64,000 nucleotides of DNA from Argopecten irradians (GCF_041381155.1 NC_091143.1:30877331-30941330), one strand, 5' to 3'. Positions 33,661 through 46,400 are shown, numbered from the stretch's first letter. The notes: a model not told the origin generated them from the letters alone. Numbers and translations are program-made.

Positions 33661-34208
33661 TTAGGGCGTTTAGAATTGTACCTGCTGCCCCTATTGCATG
33701 ATCGTAAAAGGCGACTAAATTTAGGATCCTTATCTTTTTCTATTCTTTTCCTAAATCCGGTCTGACTTTATCCTTCCTAATGCCTCCCTTGGCACCGCCT
33801 CACTTTTGGCCTTGAGTTGAGCGTTCGCCCCTGTGAGGAAGGCTCTGGGTTCTGTCCCCTGGCCGAGACACACCAAAGTCTGTAAAAGTGGTAGTTTCTG
33901 CTCCTGCTTAGCGCTCAGCAAAAAGGGAGTGGGACGACTGGTTCGCCCTTGCCAGTATAATGTGACCGGGTGGGGCGTGTTGCTTGGTGTCTTCGGCGGC
34001 ATGCTTCAGTGATATAGCACTATAAAAAGGGCAACAGTTCCACTATACAAGAAGACACAACATGAATATACCGCAGTCTCCCGAAACTACGCACCTCGTA
34101 CAACATACACGCAACACATCGCATACATGGGAGGCCGTCCCTTACATGACCATAGCTGTTAATGGGACGTTTAATTAATCAAACAAACAAACAAACAAAC
34201 AAACAAAA
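33661..34208 (+). repeat. Best full-length SINE-like copy with (AAAC)n tail
   Basis: The copy begins TTAGGGCGTTTAGAATTGTA and ends GGACGTTTAATTAATCAAAC followed by about seven more AAAC units. Ordered landmarks are GCATGATCGTAAAAGGCGAC, GTTGAGCGTTCGCCCCTG, GGGTTCTGTCCCCTGG, GTTCGCCCTTGCCAGTATAA, GACCGGGTGGGGCGTG, TTCGGCGGCATGCTTCAGTG, GCAGTCTCCCG and CCGTCCCTTACATGACC. The simple 3' tail, length near 550 bp and lack of coding capacity fit a composite SINE. A convincing pol III A/B box pair is not obvious to me. Confidence 0.9.
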
Positions 34209-34229
34209 TCCAATGAAATCCGGCGTTCG

Positions 34230-34865
34230 TGACGCAAAAGTGACCGAACATTGTGCGTTACGTCAGTGTGATGCGTGTAATGCATGTTTTGGGAGATTAC
34301 GGAATATTCGTGCTGTCTTCTTGTATAGAAGAACTCTTGCCTTTTTTATGGTGCTACACTTCCTAATGCCTCCCTTGGGCAACGCCTCACTTTTGGCCTT
34401 GAGTTGAGCGTTCGCCCCATGTGAGGAAGGCTCTGGGTTCTGTCCCCTGGCCGAGACACACCAAAGTCTATAAAAGTGGTAGTTTCTGCTCCTGCTTAGC
34501 GCTCAGCAAAAAGGGAGTGGGACGACTGGTTCGCCCGTTGTCAGTATAATGTGACTGGGTGGGGTGTGTTGCTTGGTGTCTTCGGCGGCTTGCTCAGTGA
34601 TTATAGCACTATAAAAAGGGCAAAGTTCCACTATACAAGAAGACACAACATGAATATACCGCAGTCTCCCGAAACACGCACCTCGCACAAACATACACAC
34701 CGCATACATGGGAGGGCCGTCCTTACATGACCATACACCCGAATGTACCTGCTGCCACTATATCGCATGTGAATGTAAAAGGCGACTAAGGATCTTAATG
34801 TTTTCTCTCTTCATAGATTTACTTTCTTTCGATCCTACCGTCTCCATTGACACTAACGTTTTAAC
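34230..34865 (+). repeat. SINE-like copies, one inverted fragment plus two forward pieces
   Basis: 34230-34360 is a minus-sense fragment (GGGAGATTACGG, GTCTTCTTGTATAG). 34361-34738 is plus sense from CTTCCTAATGCCTCCCTTGG to GACCATA. 34740-34860 is a plus-sense head piece. The fusion of opposite orientations indicates insertion into, or recombination between, copies. Confidence 0.8.
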
Positions 34866-35459
34866 GGGTTGTTGCATATTACCCAGCTAGAATTATGCAT
34901 TCTAGCTTATTAGCTTGTCAGTACATTGTAAGAACGTATAATGTAATTTCAAGAATTAAAATGAGTATAAAATGTACTAATAGCTGCTAATTTCTGTAGT
35001 GGTTACTTCCCTTTAATTGTAATTTTAGCTTAATATGAAACAATAATGAAAAGCGGTACAACTGAAGAGGGGATAGGTGTGTAACGTGAAAAATCATATT
35101 GCTTCCCTTTAATTGTAATTGTTTGAAATAAGTAACTTGTATTGTCCGTGTTCTGGTTAGCGATTGTATCAAAACCTTACTAGTTTTAATGTATTGCTCT
35201 GAAATGTATGTTAAAGTAAGTAGTTTATATTTAAAAATAGAAATGAGCTTTAAATTTATTAGATTGCCTGTAGTTAAATTTCATTTCTTTCTCTTGCTTT
35301 CACGTGTGATTAGTTGTAAAATTCAAATAATGGCCTCTATGACAAGGAGCACAGATTAATCATTATGTCAATGGCGTCTGAATCGTCTGTCCTGTCTAAT
35401 TCTACATGTATCTCTTAATATCGCTATTTTTAGCAGATTTCATGTAAATTATTGTTTTG
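34866..35459. other. No gene recognised; short direct repeat
   Basis: CTTCCCTTTAATTGTAATT occurs twice (about 35006 and 35102). Otherwise this is unique AT-rich sequence without supported frames. Confidence 0.45.
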
Positions 35460-36350
35460 ATTCAATTAAACGTCCTACTAACAGCTAGGGTCATATAAGG
35501 ACGGCCTCAAAAACATTCCCTTGTGGGGATTGTATAAGGGACAAGAACTTGTATAAATTGGCGTCCTTAGGCTCCCTGACTGCAAAGCGCAGAGGAGCGC
35601 GGCGCCCTCTTGTAGCGGCGAAATAAGAGTGTATATTCCCTATATACAATCGACTGCTATGTCCTAGAGTTTCTTCCATCGTATTGTAACCAAATCCGTA
35701 AACATACTGACAACGGGCAAACCGATCGTAACACTCCCCTGTATGCTGTGCGCTAGCAGGTACATGACTACCATTTTTTAATGTATTACTTCTACTTAGA
35801 CTTTGCTCTGTTCCACCGAGGAGATACAATCTAGAGCCTTCCTCCACAGGTGCGAACGCTCAAACTAAGGCCAATAGGGGAATTAGATGTATATATTCAA
35901 ATTCCTTTCAGAATGAAACTATTAACCAGTATTACAGACAGTACTTGCATTACAAAACAGAGTCGTGAGCGATATCAGGCCCTCGTGGAGACCTCTTGTT
36001 TAACTATTTATGTACATGTTGTTTCAGTTTCAATTAACTGTCCTAGTTAAAAAGCTAGTGTCATGTAATGACGGCCTCCTCCCATGTATATGCATTGTCT
36101 AGCGTCGGTGTGATGAAGTGCGAGGTGCGTTGTTTTTGGGAAAAACTGCCGGTATTATTAATGTTGTGCCTTCTTTTAAAGTGAAACTTAGGGTTGCCCT
36201 TTTTATAGTGCTTATATCGAGCAACACACCACACCCGGTCACATACTGACAACGGGCAAACCATAACGTCCCACTCCTTGTATGCTGAGCGCTACAAACA
36301 AGCAAAGGAGCAGAAAATACCACTTTTAATTTTTACTTAGAATTTGGTGT
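35460..36350 (-). repeat. Two damaged SINE-like copies, indel-rich
   Basis: About 35460-35520 plus 35700-35880 form one copy, interrupted by ~180 bp of unrelated sequence. About 36020-36350 is a second. Words such as ACTGACAACGGGCAAACC and GTATGCTGAGCGCTA are visible among many insertions. Frames here, including the 118-codon one on the minus strand, follow from the noise and are not genes. Confidence 0.75.
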
Positions 36351-36830
36351 GTCTCAATTGCTAAAAAATTGGTCAGACCCATTGCGCTTTTAAATGTTGA
36401 TTTTAGAATGTCTTCTGTAATATCAAATAGATTAAACAGGGTGCTTATTAGTGAAACTCAAAATGGTTTCATTAAAGGACGGTATATTCAAGAATGCACC
36501 AGACTAATCGGTGATTTATTAGAATACACTGGGAAAGAATCATTCCTGGTTTGCTTCTTTTAATAGATTTTAAGAAAGCGTTCGATTCTTGAGAATAGAA
36601 CTTTGTTTGTATAACTTGGGCCCATCCATCATTAGATAGATAGAAACTTTATAACAATGCCTGTTGTACGGCTAATAATGTTCATTGTTCTGAATTTTTG
36701 AAAGACAACGAGGTGTCAGACAAGGTGGCTCTATAAGTCCTTATATTTTCATTTTGTGTGCTGAGTTATTGAGTGCCATGTCCATAGATCTTTTGTTGGT
36801 ATCCAAACAAACAAATATACCCAGAAAACA
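36350..36830 (+). pseudogene. Non-LTR (LINE) reverse transcriptase fragment
   Basis: The conserved RT order is visible: RPIALLNVDFRMSSVISNRL, then TQNGFIKGRYIQECTRLIGD, then (frame changed) LIDFKKAFDS, and later QRGVRQGGSISPYIFILCAE. These are RT blocks around the N-terminal fingers, the first catalytic Asp (F-D-S region) and the GVRQGG motif of L1-like/Tx1-type LINEs. The FADD catalytic box is missing because the sequence ends near 36830 against another repeat. At least two frameshifts make it a dead fragment. Confidence 0.85.
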
Positions 36831-36869
36831 ATAACACCCTAAGTGGGGGCTATGGTGCAGAATATTAAC

Positions 36870-36966
36870 AAATTAGCCTCACTTTTGGCCTTGAGTTTTT
36901 TGAAACGTTCGTCCCCATGTGAGGTTCACGAGTTCTGTCCTCTGGCCAAGTGAGACACACCATAGT
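36870..36966 (+). repeat. SINE-like internal fragment
   Basis: GCCTCACTTTTGGCCTTGAG, CGTTCGTCCCC, GTTCTGTCC and TGGCCAAGTGAGACACACC match the 5' interior of the family. The fragment abuts the tandem-core element that starts at 36967. Confidence 0.75.
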
Positions 36967-38793
36967 AAACAAGAGGCCCAAGAGGCCTTGACGGTCACCT
37001 GTGTGCTGCTACAGAAAAGCATTGCAAAGTTGATTCAAATCTGTAAAAAGTATTTACGAATTAGAATAAATTTTACAGTTGAACCTTTTAGAATTTTTAT
37101 TTTTTGTTTTTCATTTTTGATAGTGTATTTTTTTTGTTACCAATTTCAACAAAACAAACCAAGAAGTCATGTTCATAGCAGTTTCAGTGATTTTCATAAA
37201 TTTTTTCACTTTTTAACATCTAAAGAAATAAGATTTGGTGTCCATCAAATCTGATCATACCAGAATCATTGATTTATTGTAAGTTATAGCCTTTTTGGCC
37301 CCCGCCCCCTCTGCTCCATGATAAAATTACTATTCTTTAATTATGGGAGTCGGCCAGGGCCAGTGAATCAACATTATGGATATGTGGTGTTTAAAATGCT
37401 TATTTCAGGCTAATATATTCTAAAACCCAGTTTGACTAATTTTTCCTTATGAAAACAAAGCAAAATTAATGTTCAATAAATGTGTTTTTCCACTATATAA
37501 ACTAGAGCTATATATGTACCGACCCTACCCACGTGGCAGAGAATCTTGGAGATCCCATTGCCTGACATGGCGTAGAAATTCACAAATTTTTGTAAAGGGC
37601 TCTTCTTAAAGGACCTTTCCCAATCTATGTAAAGAGTTAGTAAACAGCGATTTAAATCCAAATCTGTGAAATCAGATATGAAGAAGATTTGAAAATTAGG
37701 TCTGTTAGCCCTTTTGACACACTAATTTTAGAGCCCCGCCCTTTAAGGGGGCGGGCACCCCCCCCCTGGGAACGAGGTCGGCCAAGGCCAACCTATGATT
37801 CATGACGAATAAAATTATATCTCTGGGACATAAACATTGTAACCCAGTTTGGAATAATTTCCTACGAAAAAATATGCGAAAAAACATCCATATATTGTGT
37901 TTTTTTCCCTTATATATAAACTATAGTTATAATTAGACCTTGACCCTCTAACTCCCCTAGGAGGAGGAACTTTGAGATCCCTCAGGGTCAATATAATTAA
38001 ACAATAGTTTCTGTAAAGGAACTAAAGACCCTTTCCATCTAAGAACCGAGTATTTGTATTTCTAACCAGATCCAGATTTTATAGACAGAAGAATTTGTTG
38101 AATGTGTTAGCCTATTGGACCCCTCTTATTTGGGCCACCGCCCCTAAAGGCCCACTGTGATTCTGTCAGTGCATGGGGAAATAGTTTGTTTAATAGAAAT
38201 TCATAATGGGCCTATTCAATAGGGATAATTACTTGGACAATATGATTTGACTAGATTTGTTCCTATTATAAATGGACAAGTTAAATCTCCATAATTGTTT
38301 ATTTTCACAATTATACAACTAATATGTAACACATACACCCCTCCCCAGGTGGCAAGACACTGAGACCCCAGTTGGGTCAATATAATTCCACAAATTATTT
38401 GTAGAGGGACTCGAAGGACCCTTCTTCTAATCCTAATTGAAAGTACGTATTTGATGTATCTACCTCATCTAGGTGAAGTGGAGAAGATTTGTAGAAAATC
38501 TCTCGTCCTTTATTTTACATCCTTTTGGCCCTGTCCCTCCCCACAAGCCCCCCTGGGGTAGTAGTAGCGGTCATATAATTCACAATTTTGAAGCGGCATC
38601 TATGCTCTTTAGACAGGTTTTGTGCAAAATTTCTATTGAAATTCCTTCAGCTGAGTTTTGACGAAAGATAGTCGAGAAAAGTAAATTGTTTCCGATCTAT
38701 ACCAACGTCGGACTCGACGCGCACGACGACTGAGATCAAAGAGCGATTTATGATTAGGTCTCACTAGAGACTTCGTTCTCCGGTGTCCTAAAA
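36967..38793 (+). mobile_element. Tandem-core element, family B, with both ends
   Basis: The 5' end is AACAAGAGGCCCAAGAGGCC then GGTCACCTGTG. The 3' end is CGCGCACGACGACTGAG, GCGATTTATGATTAGGT, CTCCGGTGTCCTAAAA. Between them are about four ~400 bp units with the same core as 27175-29015 (CACTATATAAACTA, GACCTTTCCATCTA-like, GCCCCCGCCCCCTCTG). The ends match family A (17124) although the core differs. No protein is encoded. Many small indels are present. Confidence 0.7.
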
Positions 38794-39234
38794 TCGTATT
38801 TGGATAGCTCTATGACAACATTTTATTATAGTTTTTACACAGTTATTGATAACCAGAACGGTGATCGTTGGATAGATTACTACCCAAAGTCATTCACGAA
38901 TTGTATTGCCCGTGCGCAACACGTCATTTGAGTAACACTTGTATAGCTTTGCTGTGTCTGCACTCTTCAGAAAAACATGACCACTTTCTCCACAGTAAGT
39001 ATAATATGTAATATTGTTTTTAGTTTTCGTAAGGGTCAAATTGAGAAATTTCTTTCCAGAGTTTTTAAGTCCCATATTTAGCGAGATGAATTCCGTCACT
39101 AGTATGAAGTACCATTCATTAATACATTTCCACATTGCCTTTATTCCTGGGCAATTCATGACGCTAATTCTGTTACATAATCACGAAGCAAAATCTAACA
39201 TAAATTGTATTGTGCTAATATCCTATTAAGTATA
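38794..39234. other. No gene recognised
   Basis: Overlapping short frames on both strands near 38890-39229 lack motifs. The segment sits between two mobile elements. Confidence 0.35.
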
Positions 39235-39683
39235 TTTTGATTGATACCGTTGAAATTCCAAATCGCTGATCAATACGATTAAGCAGATTATAACATGTAT
39301 ACTGTACCCATACACGAGCCAAAGTCCACGTACGTTAACACAAATGCAATACATAACCACTGAGGAGTCGATGAAGTTATTTTTTAGACAAGAACATGCA
39401 ACTTATAAGGAAAACACGCTACTGTAAAAGCAATTTGAGTAGTTCTTGACAAAAAGTTCTTACTACACTAGCAAGGGCAAGGGATTCGGCATACAATACA
39501 TCCGACCACAATGTATTCAATGGCGGACAGCAAGCGAGTTTGAACATTTCACATACATTTCCTTACAATGGGCTTTTCTAGCATATCACAGTAAAACCAA
39601 CAAATCTAATTTCAAGTAGAACTGGTTTGTTTCCGATATATAAGCAAATTTCTAATGTACTCTTAGACTGAATTGTCCTTTAT
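39235..39683. mobile_element. TTAA-type MITE copy 2 (inverted, one end decayed)
   Basis: This is the inverted counterpart of 19274-19843. CACATTACGATT-type ends are lost on the left, but GATCAATACGATTAAGCAG, CCATACACGAGCCAAAGTC, ATAACCACTGAGGAG, GGCGGACAGCAAGCGAGTTT and the terminal AGACTGAATTGTCCTTTA match in order. It is shorter than copy 1, with internal deletions. Confidence 0.75.
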
Positions 39684-39844
39684 GGCAGGTTTCACTGTAA
39701 ACCTACTAGAACATAATGCATACAAAATATTAATGAATTTTCTAAATAGAGACATTAAAACACCAAGGCCAAAAGAGGAGATTGCCAATTTCATTCTAAT
39801 TTCACAAATGTGTTTTAGTGGCCAACTATCGCTACTTCGACGGT

Positions 39845-39985
39845 TTCAGTGAGAGAACATTATAAAGGATGAGGCACAACACGAATAAAAACACAGCCTC
39901 CTGAAACATACAATTTACACACGCAATAGCATTGCACCCGGGACATGCTTAGTTGTAAACGGACGTTTAACAAACCAAGCATCTA
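39845..39985 (+). repeat. Very old SINE-like tail fragment
   Basis: GCACAACACGAATA, CACAGCCTCCTGAAACATAC and ACGGACGTTTAACAAACCAA retain the spacing of the family's tail region but are strongly diverged. Confidence 0.55.
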
Positions 39986-40047
39986 TATACTACTATGGCC
40001 AAAAATGCCACTTTTATTTAATAATTCATTCGCAAACAAACTAGTGC

Positions 40048-40405
40048 TATATCACTGAAGCATGCCGCCGAAAGACACACCAAGCAACACACCCCACCCG
40101 GTCCACATTATACTGACAACGGGCGAACCAGTCGTCCACTCCTGTATTGCTGAGCGCCTTAGCAGGAGCAGAAACTACCACTTTTACTAGACTTTGGTGT
40201 GTCTTGGCCAGGGGACAGAACCCAGAGCCTTACTCACAGGGCGAACGCTCAACTCAAGGCCAAAAGTGAGGCTGTGCCAAGGGAGGCATTAGGAAAGAAT
40301 AAAGTCAGTTAGTGAAGAAGATAAAAAATAAGATCCTAAATTAAGTCTCCTTTTACGATCATGCAATAGGGCAGCAGGTACAATTATAACGCCCAACCAA
40401 CCTGA
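40048..40405 (-). repeat. SINE-like copy without tail
   Basis: The copy runs from TATATCACTGAAGCATGCC to GGGCAGCAGGTACAATTATAACGCCC. It is close to consensus with a few single-base insertions. The tail half is absent. Confidence 0.85.
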
Positions 40406-41070
40406 AAGAGCAATTGTGACAGCACATCCAATTTTTAACGCGTTATATGGTAATCAAACATATGTCATAAGATGCGTTGTCCCTTGGAAATGTCTGTCAG
40501 TGACTGGTACGTAGTCAATTTCATTTTACGTGAGTTCGCAGATACATGTTGGTTTCTTTTTGCAAAGGATTACATTGATTATAAAGAGGAAATAAAGTGG
40601 TCTGGTAAGTATCAATGCTACTACGGCCAGCTGTTGGGTAATGTATGGTGGGAGTTGTTTGACGTCAGTACCCCAAGCTGTGTGCAGCATGTGACGTGGC
40701 ATCATATGCCCATTAGTATCCGCAGACGACAGCACATCTAAATTTCCTTTGTATATGTTCATGGCTTAGTTCGCCCTCGATCAAGGCCATCCTCTGTCCA
40801 AATCAGCTATACATGGTGACCGATCATTATTAAATTATAATGTGACGATGTTTTCAATACTCAATGAATCAAGTGAGGTTTAATTTATTTTAATCACAAC
40901 CAAAAGTTACCCAATAGTGTTTTTGAATTTACAATACTCATAGCCGCCATAAGTATTATATCACAATGTACAAATAAGAAGTTCAAAATGAATTTTGCCA
41001 GTATTTTTTTGTTTTTTTTTTTTTTTTGTGGTGTGTGTGTGTGGTGTGTGGGTTGGGGTGTGTGGTGTGT

Positions 41071-41104
<34 letters not shown>

Positions 41105-42532
41105 GGGGGGTGTGTTCTGCCAAATAATTAGTTATATCTACAACCACAGTGTCAGTGAAATTATATCCATCTTGACATTCAAACCAATGAAATCCAACTT
41201 GTGCGTCTACCATTTTTCATATACACATCCTAAATATGTGTTATATTTACTTATTGGTAAGTTGTTAAAGTGAATTTGGCATGTATATGTTATCATATAA
41301 CCATCGCATAAAGAAAAAAAAAGCTAAAGTGCATACATTTTGTGTTGTAACTAATGTTTATAAGGCATAAAAACTGTTTTGTTCGTCCATTTAAATGAAT
41401 ACTGCAGTTTGAATTCATTTTTTTCAAAAGATTACTACGCCCAGTTAACTTATAAACATTATAGTCAAAATGGAATGTTTCCCAAACAACCAAATACACC
41501 CCACAATCAGTATCATTTTTGTCTTCAGCAATTCCAAATATATAACATGTATGGAAATTGTAAACAGAGTACAGTATAACCCACTTAAATCGCAATATTG
41601 CCTTTTTTTTAATTATAATGAATTAATTATATAATCCCCCAACCCCCAACAACTGAAGCTAACAGCTATTAAGATAATAGACACACACGATGTAATCAAC
41701 ATTACATATCACGCCCTGAAGAGGCAGCCATCCTGAACCAATGCATCAAACGGTTTCCTGGACATTGATTTTTTCTCTCTCTAGGATATTTGACGACGAC
41801 ATATATCTTCTGTACGAAGCTGTGCCTTGTTAATCAGCAATAAAATATGTGTTTGTCAATTTTCATTAAGGTAAACATCTATGTGGCTGACTAATTAACT
41901 TTTTAATAATCATTAATTGATATTTTGTTTTCCTGTTCGATAATTCATTCTTATATTTTGCTGTTGTTGATATCACAAAAAACCTATCTGAACTAGATTT
42001 GTAAATCACTTACACATGTTCTTTCAAAACCACAGATGAAATAGAGAAAAAAACAGGGTTGATATATTGACTTATTAGATTATAATGACATATAAAGCAA
42101 ATTAAAAGCTTTCTAGAATAATATCAAAACAGGTGGTTTAGTTTTTATTAAGATTTTTTAGGTAATGACTTTTACATAACGGTAACGGCAAATTTAAAAG
42201 AATTCATTTGTCCTTGTGAAATTGTTAATTGTCGTGTTGCCAAAAGTGCGGTTATGCGTAATAACAGCTAAAACGTTACGTGCACGTGCTAAATTACCTT
42301 TTAATTACAGACGTTTTAATTTTATTACTAAATTTAGAAAGCCACTGATAGAAAGAGAATCAACTACATGCAATAATTCTGTCATTAAATGAACAATAAA
42401 ATAACGTTTTGAGTTTATGTCCGAGATAAATTATACATACTGATGAACGCCGAAATGTAATCTAGACAATAAATAGTGTCATAACTTATTATTTAAGCAT
42501 TTTGTAGCTGATGTAATTATTGTACAATAAAA
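40406..42532. other. Unique AT-rich sequence; G-run; no gene recognised
   Basis: Frames at 40472-40741 and 41293-41595 lack recognisable domains. A homopurine tract with 33 consecutive G is at 41071-41103. The rest is low-complexity AT-rich sequence. Confidence 0.35.
41024..41115 (+). repeat. GT-rich tract with 33-base poly(G)
   Basis: T-run, then (GTGTG)n-like sequence, then an uninterrupted G run at 41071-41103, a T and six more G. It can form G-quadruplexes on the plus strand. The long poly-G is also where assembly length is least reliable. Confidence 0.9.
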
Positions 42533-43456
42533 GAGAAATAACAATAAGATGATGTAAAAAATAAGATTTATAATACCACATGTAATTTCCATGTTAAATG
42601 TGTATCGGGTTAAAACTAATGAGGTATTTACCGAGACATTTATTTGACACTACATTTTGTTTTATGGATTACATTAATGAATTCTCTACGAGAATAAAAT
42701 CTCTTAAAATTTACAATACGTTCGACATTTTAAGTTGACTTTTTTAAAAGAAATCTTCCAAGTTACTTTTTATATTGAGACTAGCTGAGTAGAGGTAAAG
42801 TGTTAACATTTTCTACTGTTATTATTTAAAACAAATCACAATATTTTAAAAGATTGCAGTAAAGACATGGAAATGAGAAATAACAATAAGATGATGTAAA
42901 AAATAAGATTTAAGATTTATTACATCACATGTAATTTCCATGTAAACCGTGTCCCAGGTTAAAACTAATGAGGTATTTACCGAGACATTTATTTGCCACT
43001 ACATTTTACTTTATGGATAGCATTAATGAATTCTCTACGAGGATAAAATCTTTTAAAATTAACAATACGTTGGACATTTAAGTTACTTTTTGTATTGAGG
43101 CTCGCTAAATAGAGGTAGTAAAATGTTGAACTTTTCTGTTGTTATTATTGAAAAAAAAAAAAAAAAGATTGCAGTAAATACATGGAAATAAGAAATAAAA
43201 TGTGTCCCGGGTTTAAACTAATGAGGTATTTACCGAGACAATAACTTGATGCTTAACTACATTTTGTTTTATGAGTACCATTAATGAATTCCCTACGAGA
43301 ATGCAATCTTTTGAAATTAATAAACACGTTGGACGTGAAATGAAGTATCAAACGATACTTTTTATATGAAGGCTTGCTGAATAGACTTCTGAGGTAAAGT
43401 GACTTTTCTATTGTTATATTTTAAGAAAATATTTTAAAAGATTGCAGTAAAGACAC
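42533..43456 (+). repeat. Tandem repeat, three units of ~340, ~315 and ~267 bp
   Basis: Units start near 42533, 42875 and 43190. Each carries GGTTAAAACTAATGAGGTAT, TTTACCGAGACA, ATTAATGAATTC, CTACGAGAAT and ends with AGATTGCAGTAAA. The third is shortest and lacks the CAATAAGATGATGTAAAAAA leader. No frame is conserved between units. This is a minisatellite-like local amplification. Confidence 0.9.
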
Positions 43457-46400
43457 AATATTAATTAAGCACAACTTTCGTTCTTCTGCGACTAAAAAAA
43501 TAGTAAAAACGGAAAAAAAATATCTACTTCAAACCAAAAAAATTAGGAAATAATATTAATAGTTGTATTACTGGATCATTATTGAGATGAGAAAAAATCT
43601 GGATATATTTTTCTTATGTTTTTAGCATAAAATTTGAAAATCAATATTAAGAACATGTCACTAAAGGGATAAAACTTCAATCAATCTAAAAAGTGCTGAA
43701 TAATACATTGTATGTCTGTCTCCTTCGTATAAAGAAATATCCCAGCACAAATGATAAAAGTTCAATGATCTTATTGATCTTAGAAATTACTTTTTATCAT
43801 AGAAATGGGCTTTATCTCTATTTTAAATGTTTTGTATTATAGATATGGGCTTTATTTATTTTCAATGTGTCTTTTTTTCCCAAAGTAACAGAATGCACGT
43901 GGTAGTTCTTGTTTGCCAGCTTAAATTAAAATAATGGGTCACCTATAACGCGTTGTATAAGCTCAAAACAAGCATTTGTTATGAGGGCAATTAAGCATCG
44001 GTCACTATAAACGCCACTGGTCAGCTCAGTGTACACTGACCATTGCTATTAATTGACCCCATGCGATGATATATATGCAATAAAATGCTTGTGTAACTAC
44101 AGCCACGAGGTGTTTGTACGGTAGAGATATACCTGCTACAAACCAACGAGGACTCCATGAATGAAACCCCTTCACCCACATGGCACTTGTACTTGCTTGT
44201 TTCTGTCAGGAAACGCATGTTAACAAGCATCCAAACATGTTATCCACTTCCGGTTCGTCGCCTCTGCGTGTGTGGGCGGCCCAAATATCAACATTCGAAC
44301 TAAAATTATTAATGAAATATCGGTGTACATTGGTCGTATCTGCATAATGTAGTCGGAGGTCTGTCACATGCTGTGTTGAATCTGTAATAACATTCACATG
44401 ATGTCTCCGCTGTCATATTTACAGTTCAGAGCCATTAAAACATGATATATCGGTATCTTTATCAGGAATGGGGCCTACTATCGCACCACGATTCCCCTAG
44501 ATCGCGTTTCACATGATTTCATTTTGCAGGGAACCGTTTACCGTTTGTATTGTTTTAGGATTTGCATCTTTGAACGCCCGGCTGGTTTGTCGTCATATCT
44601 ATGGGATATTGACCTGCCCTGTGCCCAGACAGAATCGGCCAGGTCTCCGAATCTTGTCAAACCCTGACGGAGTGTTTACATGCAAACCCATTAAAATGTC
44701 ATGAAAACACGGACTGCATTCTGACAAGAGCAGGTTTTGTTTCTCATACACGCACATTAAACTAAAAAGTAAAAATACAAATGATAATGTATTCTGCATG
44801 TTTACTCATGCAGTTAAAAACTAAGTTCAGGTATCTTAAATGTTAGATAACGATGACTTTGAAGGTTATAGAATTTGTCTACCTTTATTTCTGTTAGATA
44901 TTACCGTACAATCTACTTTTTACAAGAACCAGAGACATCAGATAAAAATATAAAAATGTTTAAGGTTGACATGAAAATTATCAATATGTCCTAGGGCTGA
45001 TTGCGGTCCCTCATTCACAAGAACGGACCGTAATAAAACTCTTATGATACATTAATTGGCCTGATATAAAACGACCCCATTCCTCTCATGCTTTCTGACA
45101 GAGGGTTACTTGATAGAAGATGTACGTTATGTTATTAAAATAGCAAAATCTTATTTCAATTCTTTTGTCATTTTGCACATGTTTCTTGGGTGGCAATTTA
45201 AAAGATACTCCATCGTTGACAAATGGTATTTTTTCTCGATCGAAAATAGAAGCAGTCGATTTAATATTTTTCTTCAGTTACAAAAAAATTACTTAGTTTA
45301 CATCATTACCGCCATTGAAAAGTTGAAGCTTCTTATTTTTACTTCACAGAGAAAAAAAAATATTAAAAATCATCAATTGCATCCCAAAATCAATCCTTGG
45401 CACTATGTCCTATATGGAATGAAGGACTGATTGCGCATGACCAAAAGCAAAATAATAATTTTCTTTTATATTTTGTATTAATTAGATGTATATAAAGACG
45501 ATTAAACACTAGCTATTGTTTAAATGTACCGTTTATGATGTCTGCGGTGGAGTATCTTTAACGCTGACAATGCAAAAACAACTAAAGGAACTACAAGCTC
45601 CGCTTATAAGAACATTACAGAAATATCCTGTAACTGTAATGCTTCGCCATTGATTTTTTTTCAATCAACTTTCCACAGTTCAGTGATTATTCATGAAGAC
45701 ACTACTAAAGGAAGAGACTATCCACAGGTTTCCGTTTTTGTCCTAGTACGCTGAAAATGATTATATAAATTGGGATATGAGAATATAAATTTACATTTTG
45801 CTCTTACTCTCTAAATTGAGATTAACTGAAATGAAAAACGCTCCTCTGCAAGACGCTTTGCAGTTGTGTTTGGTGAAAGACCAAAAAATGCGAAATTCGT
45901 ATATTTAGTTAAGAGTACTCTTAGCCACAGCAATTCGTGTACATTGGAGCTCATTGTTCAAACCTGAATTGTTTTTTACATGTTGTAAAGTAATAAAGGA
46001 ATAAATGTTTTGGGCTTTTCATCTAGAGATCTGTATCAGGTATTAAATCAAAAAATACGCCGTTCGCTTTCCATCCGTTGTCCTTTTTGTCGGTCCGTTA
46101 ACAATTCTTGTTACCGCCATTTCTTAGAAAGGGGTCCACAGAAATAACCTCCAATACCACAAAACAAACCACAGACAAAACCACCTGCTGGGCAACCTTG
46201 AGTTAAAAACGTCAATTCCACCGACGTCTCCAGGACTTACACAACAAAAAGTACAAAAAAACACCAAGCATAAGAGAAAAAATTTACCGACGCTCGTCAT
46301 AGACGTGCTTTATTCTCAACCGTCTATTGACGTTTTTTTTATTATTGTTTTTTTTTTTTAGAATCGTCGTTCCCTGTGATAAGATAAAACGCCAATGGCG

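Noticed and set aside
35491..35847. 118-codon frame on the minus strand
   Set aside because: It spans two SINE-like fragments and the unrelated insert between them; composition and neighbours give no support.
40995..41273. 92-codon Gly/Val-rich frame and its Pro/His-rich antisense frame
   Set aside because: Both are translations of the GT-rich and poly(G) tract.
44021..44704. Three short frames around a GC-richer patch
   Set aside because: No domain, signal peptide or paired splice sites; possible promoter at most, left unannotated as a gene.
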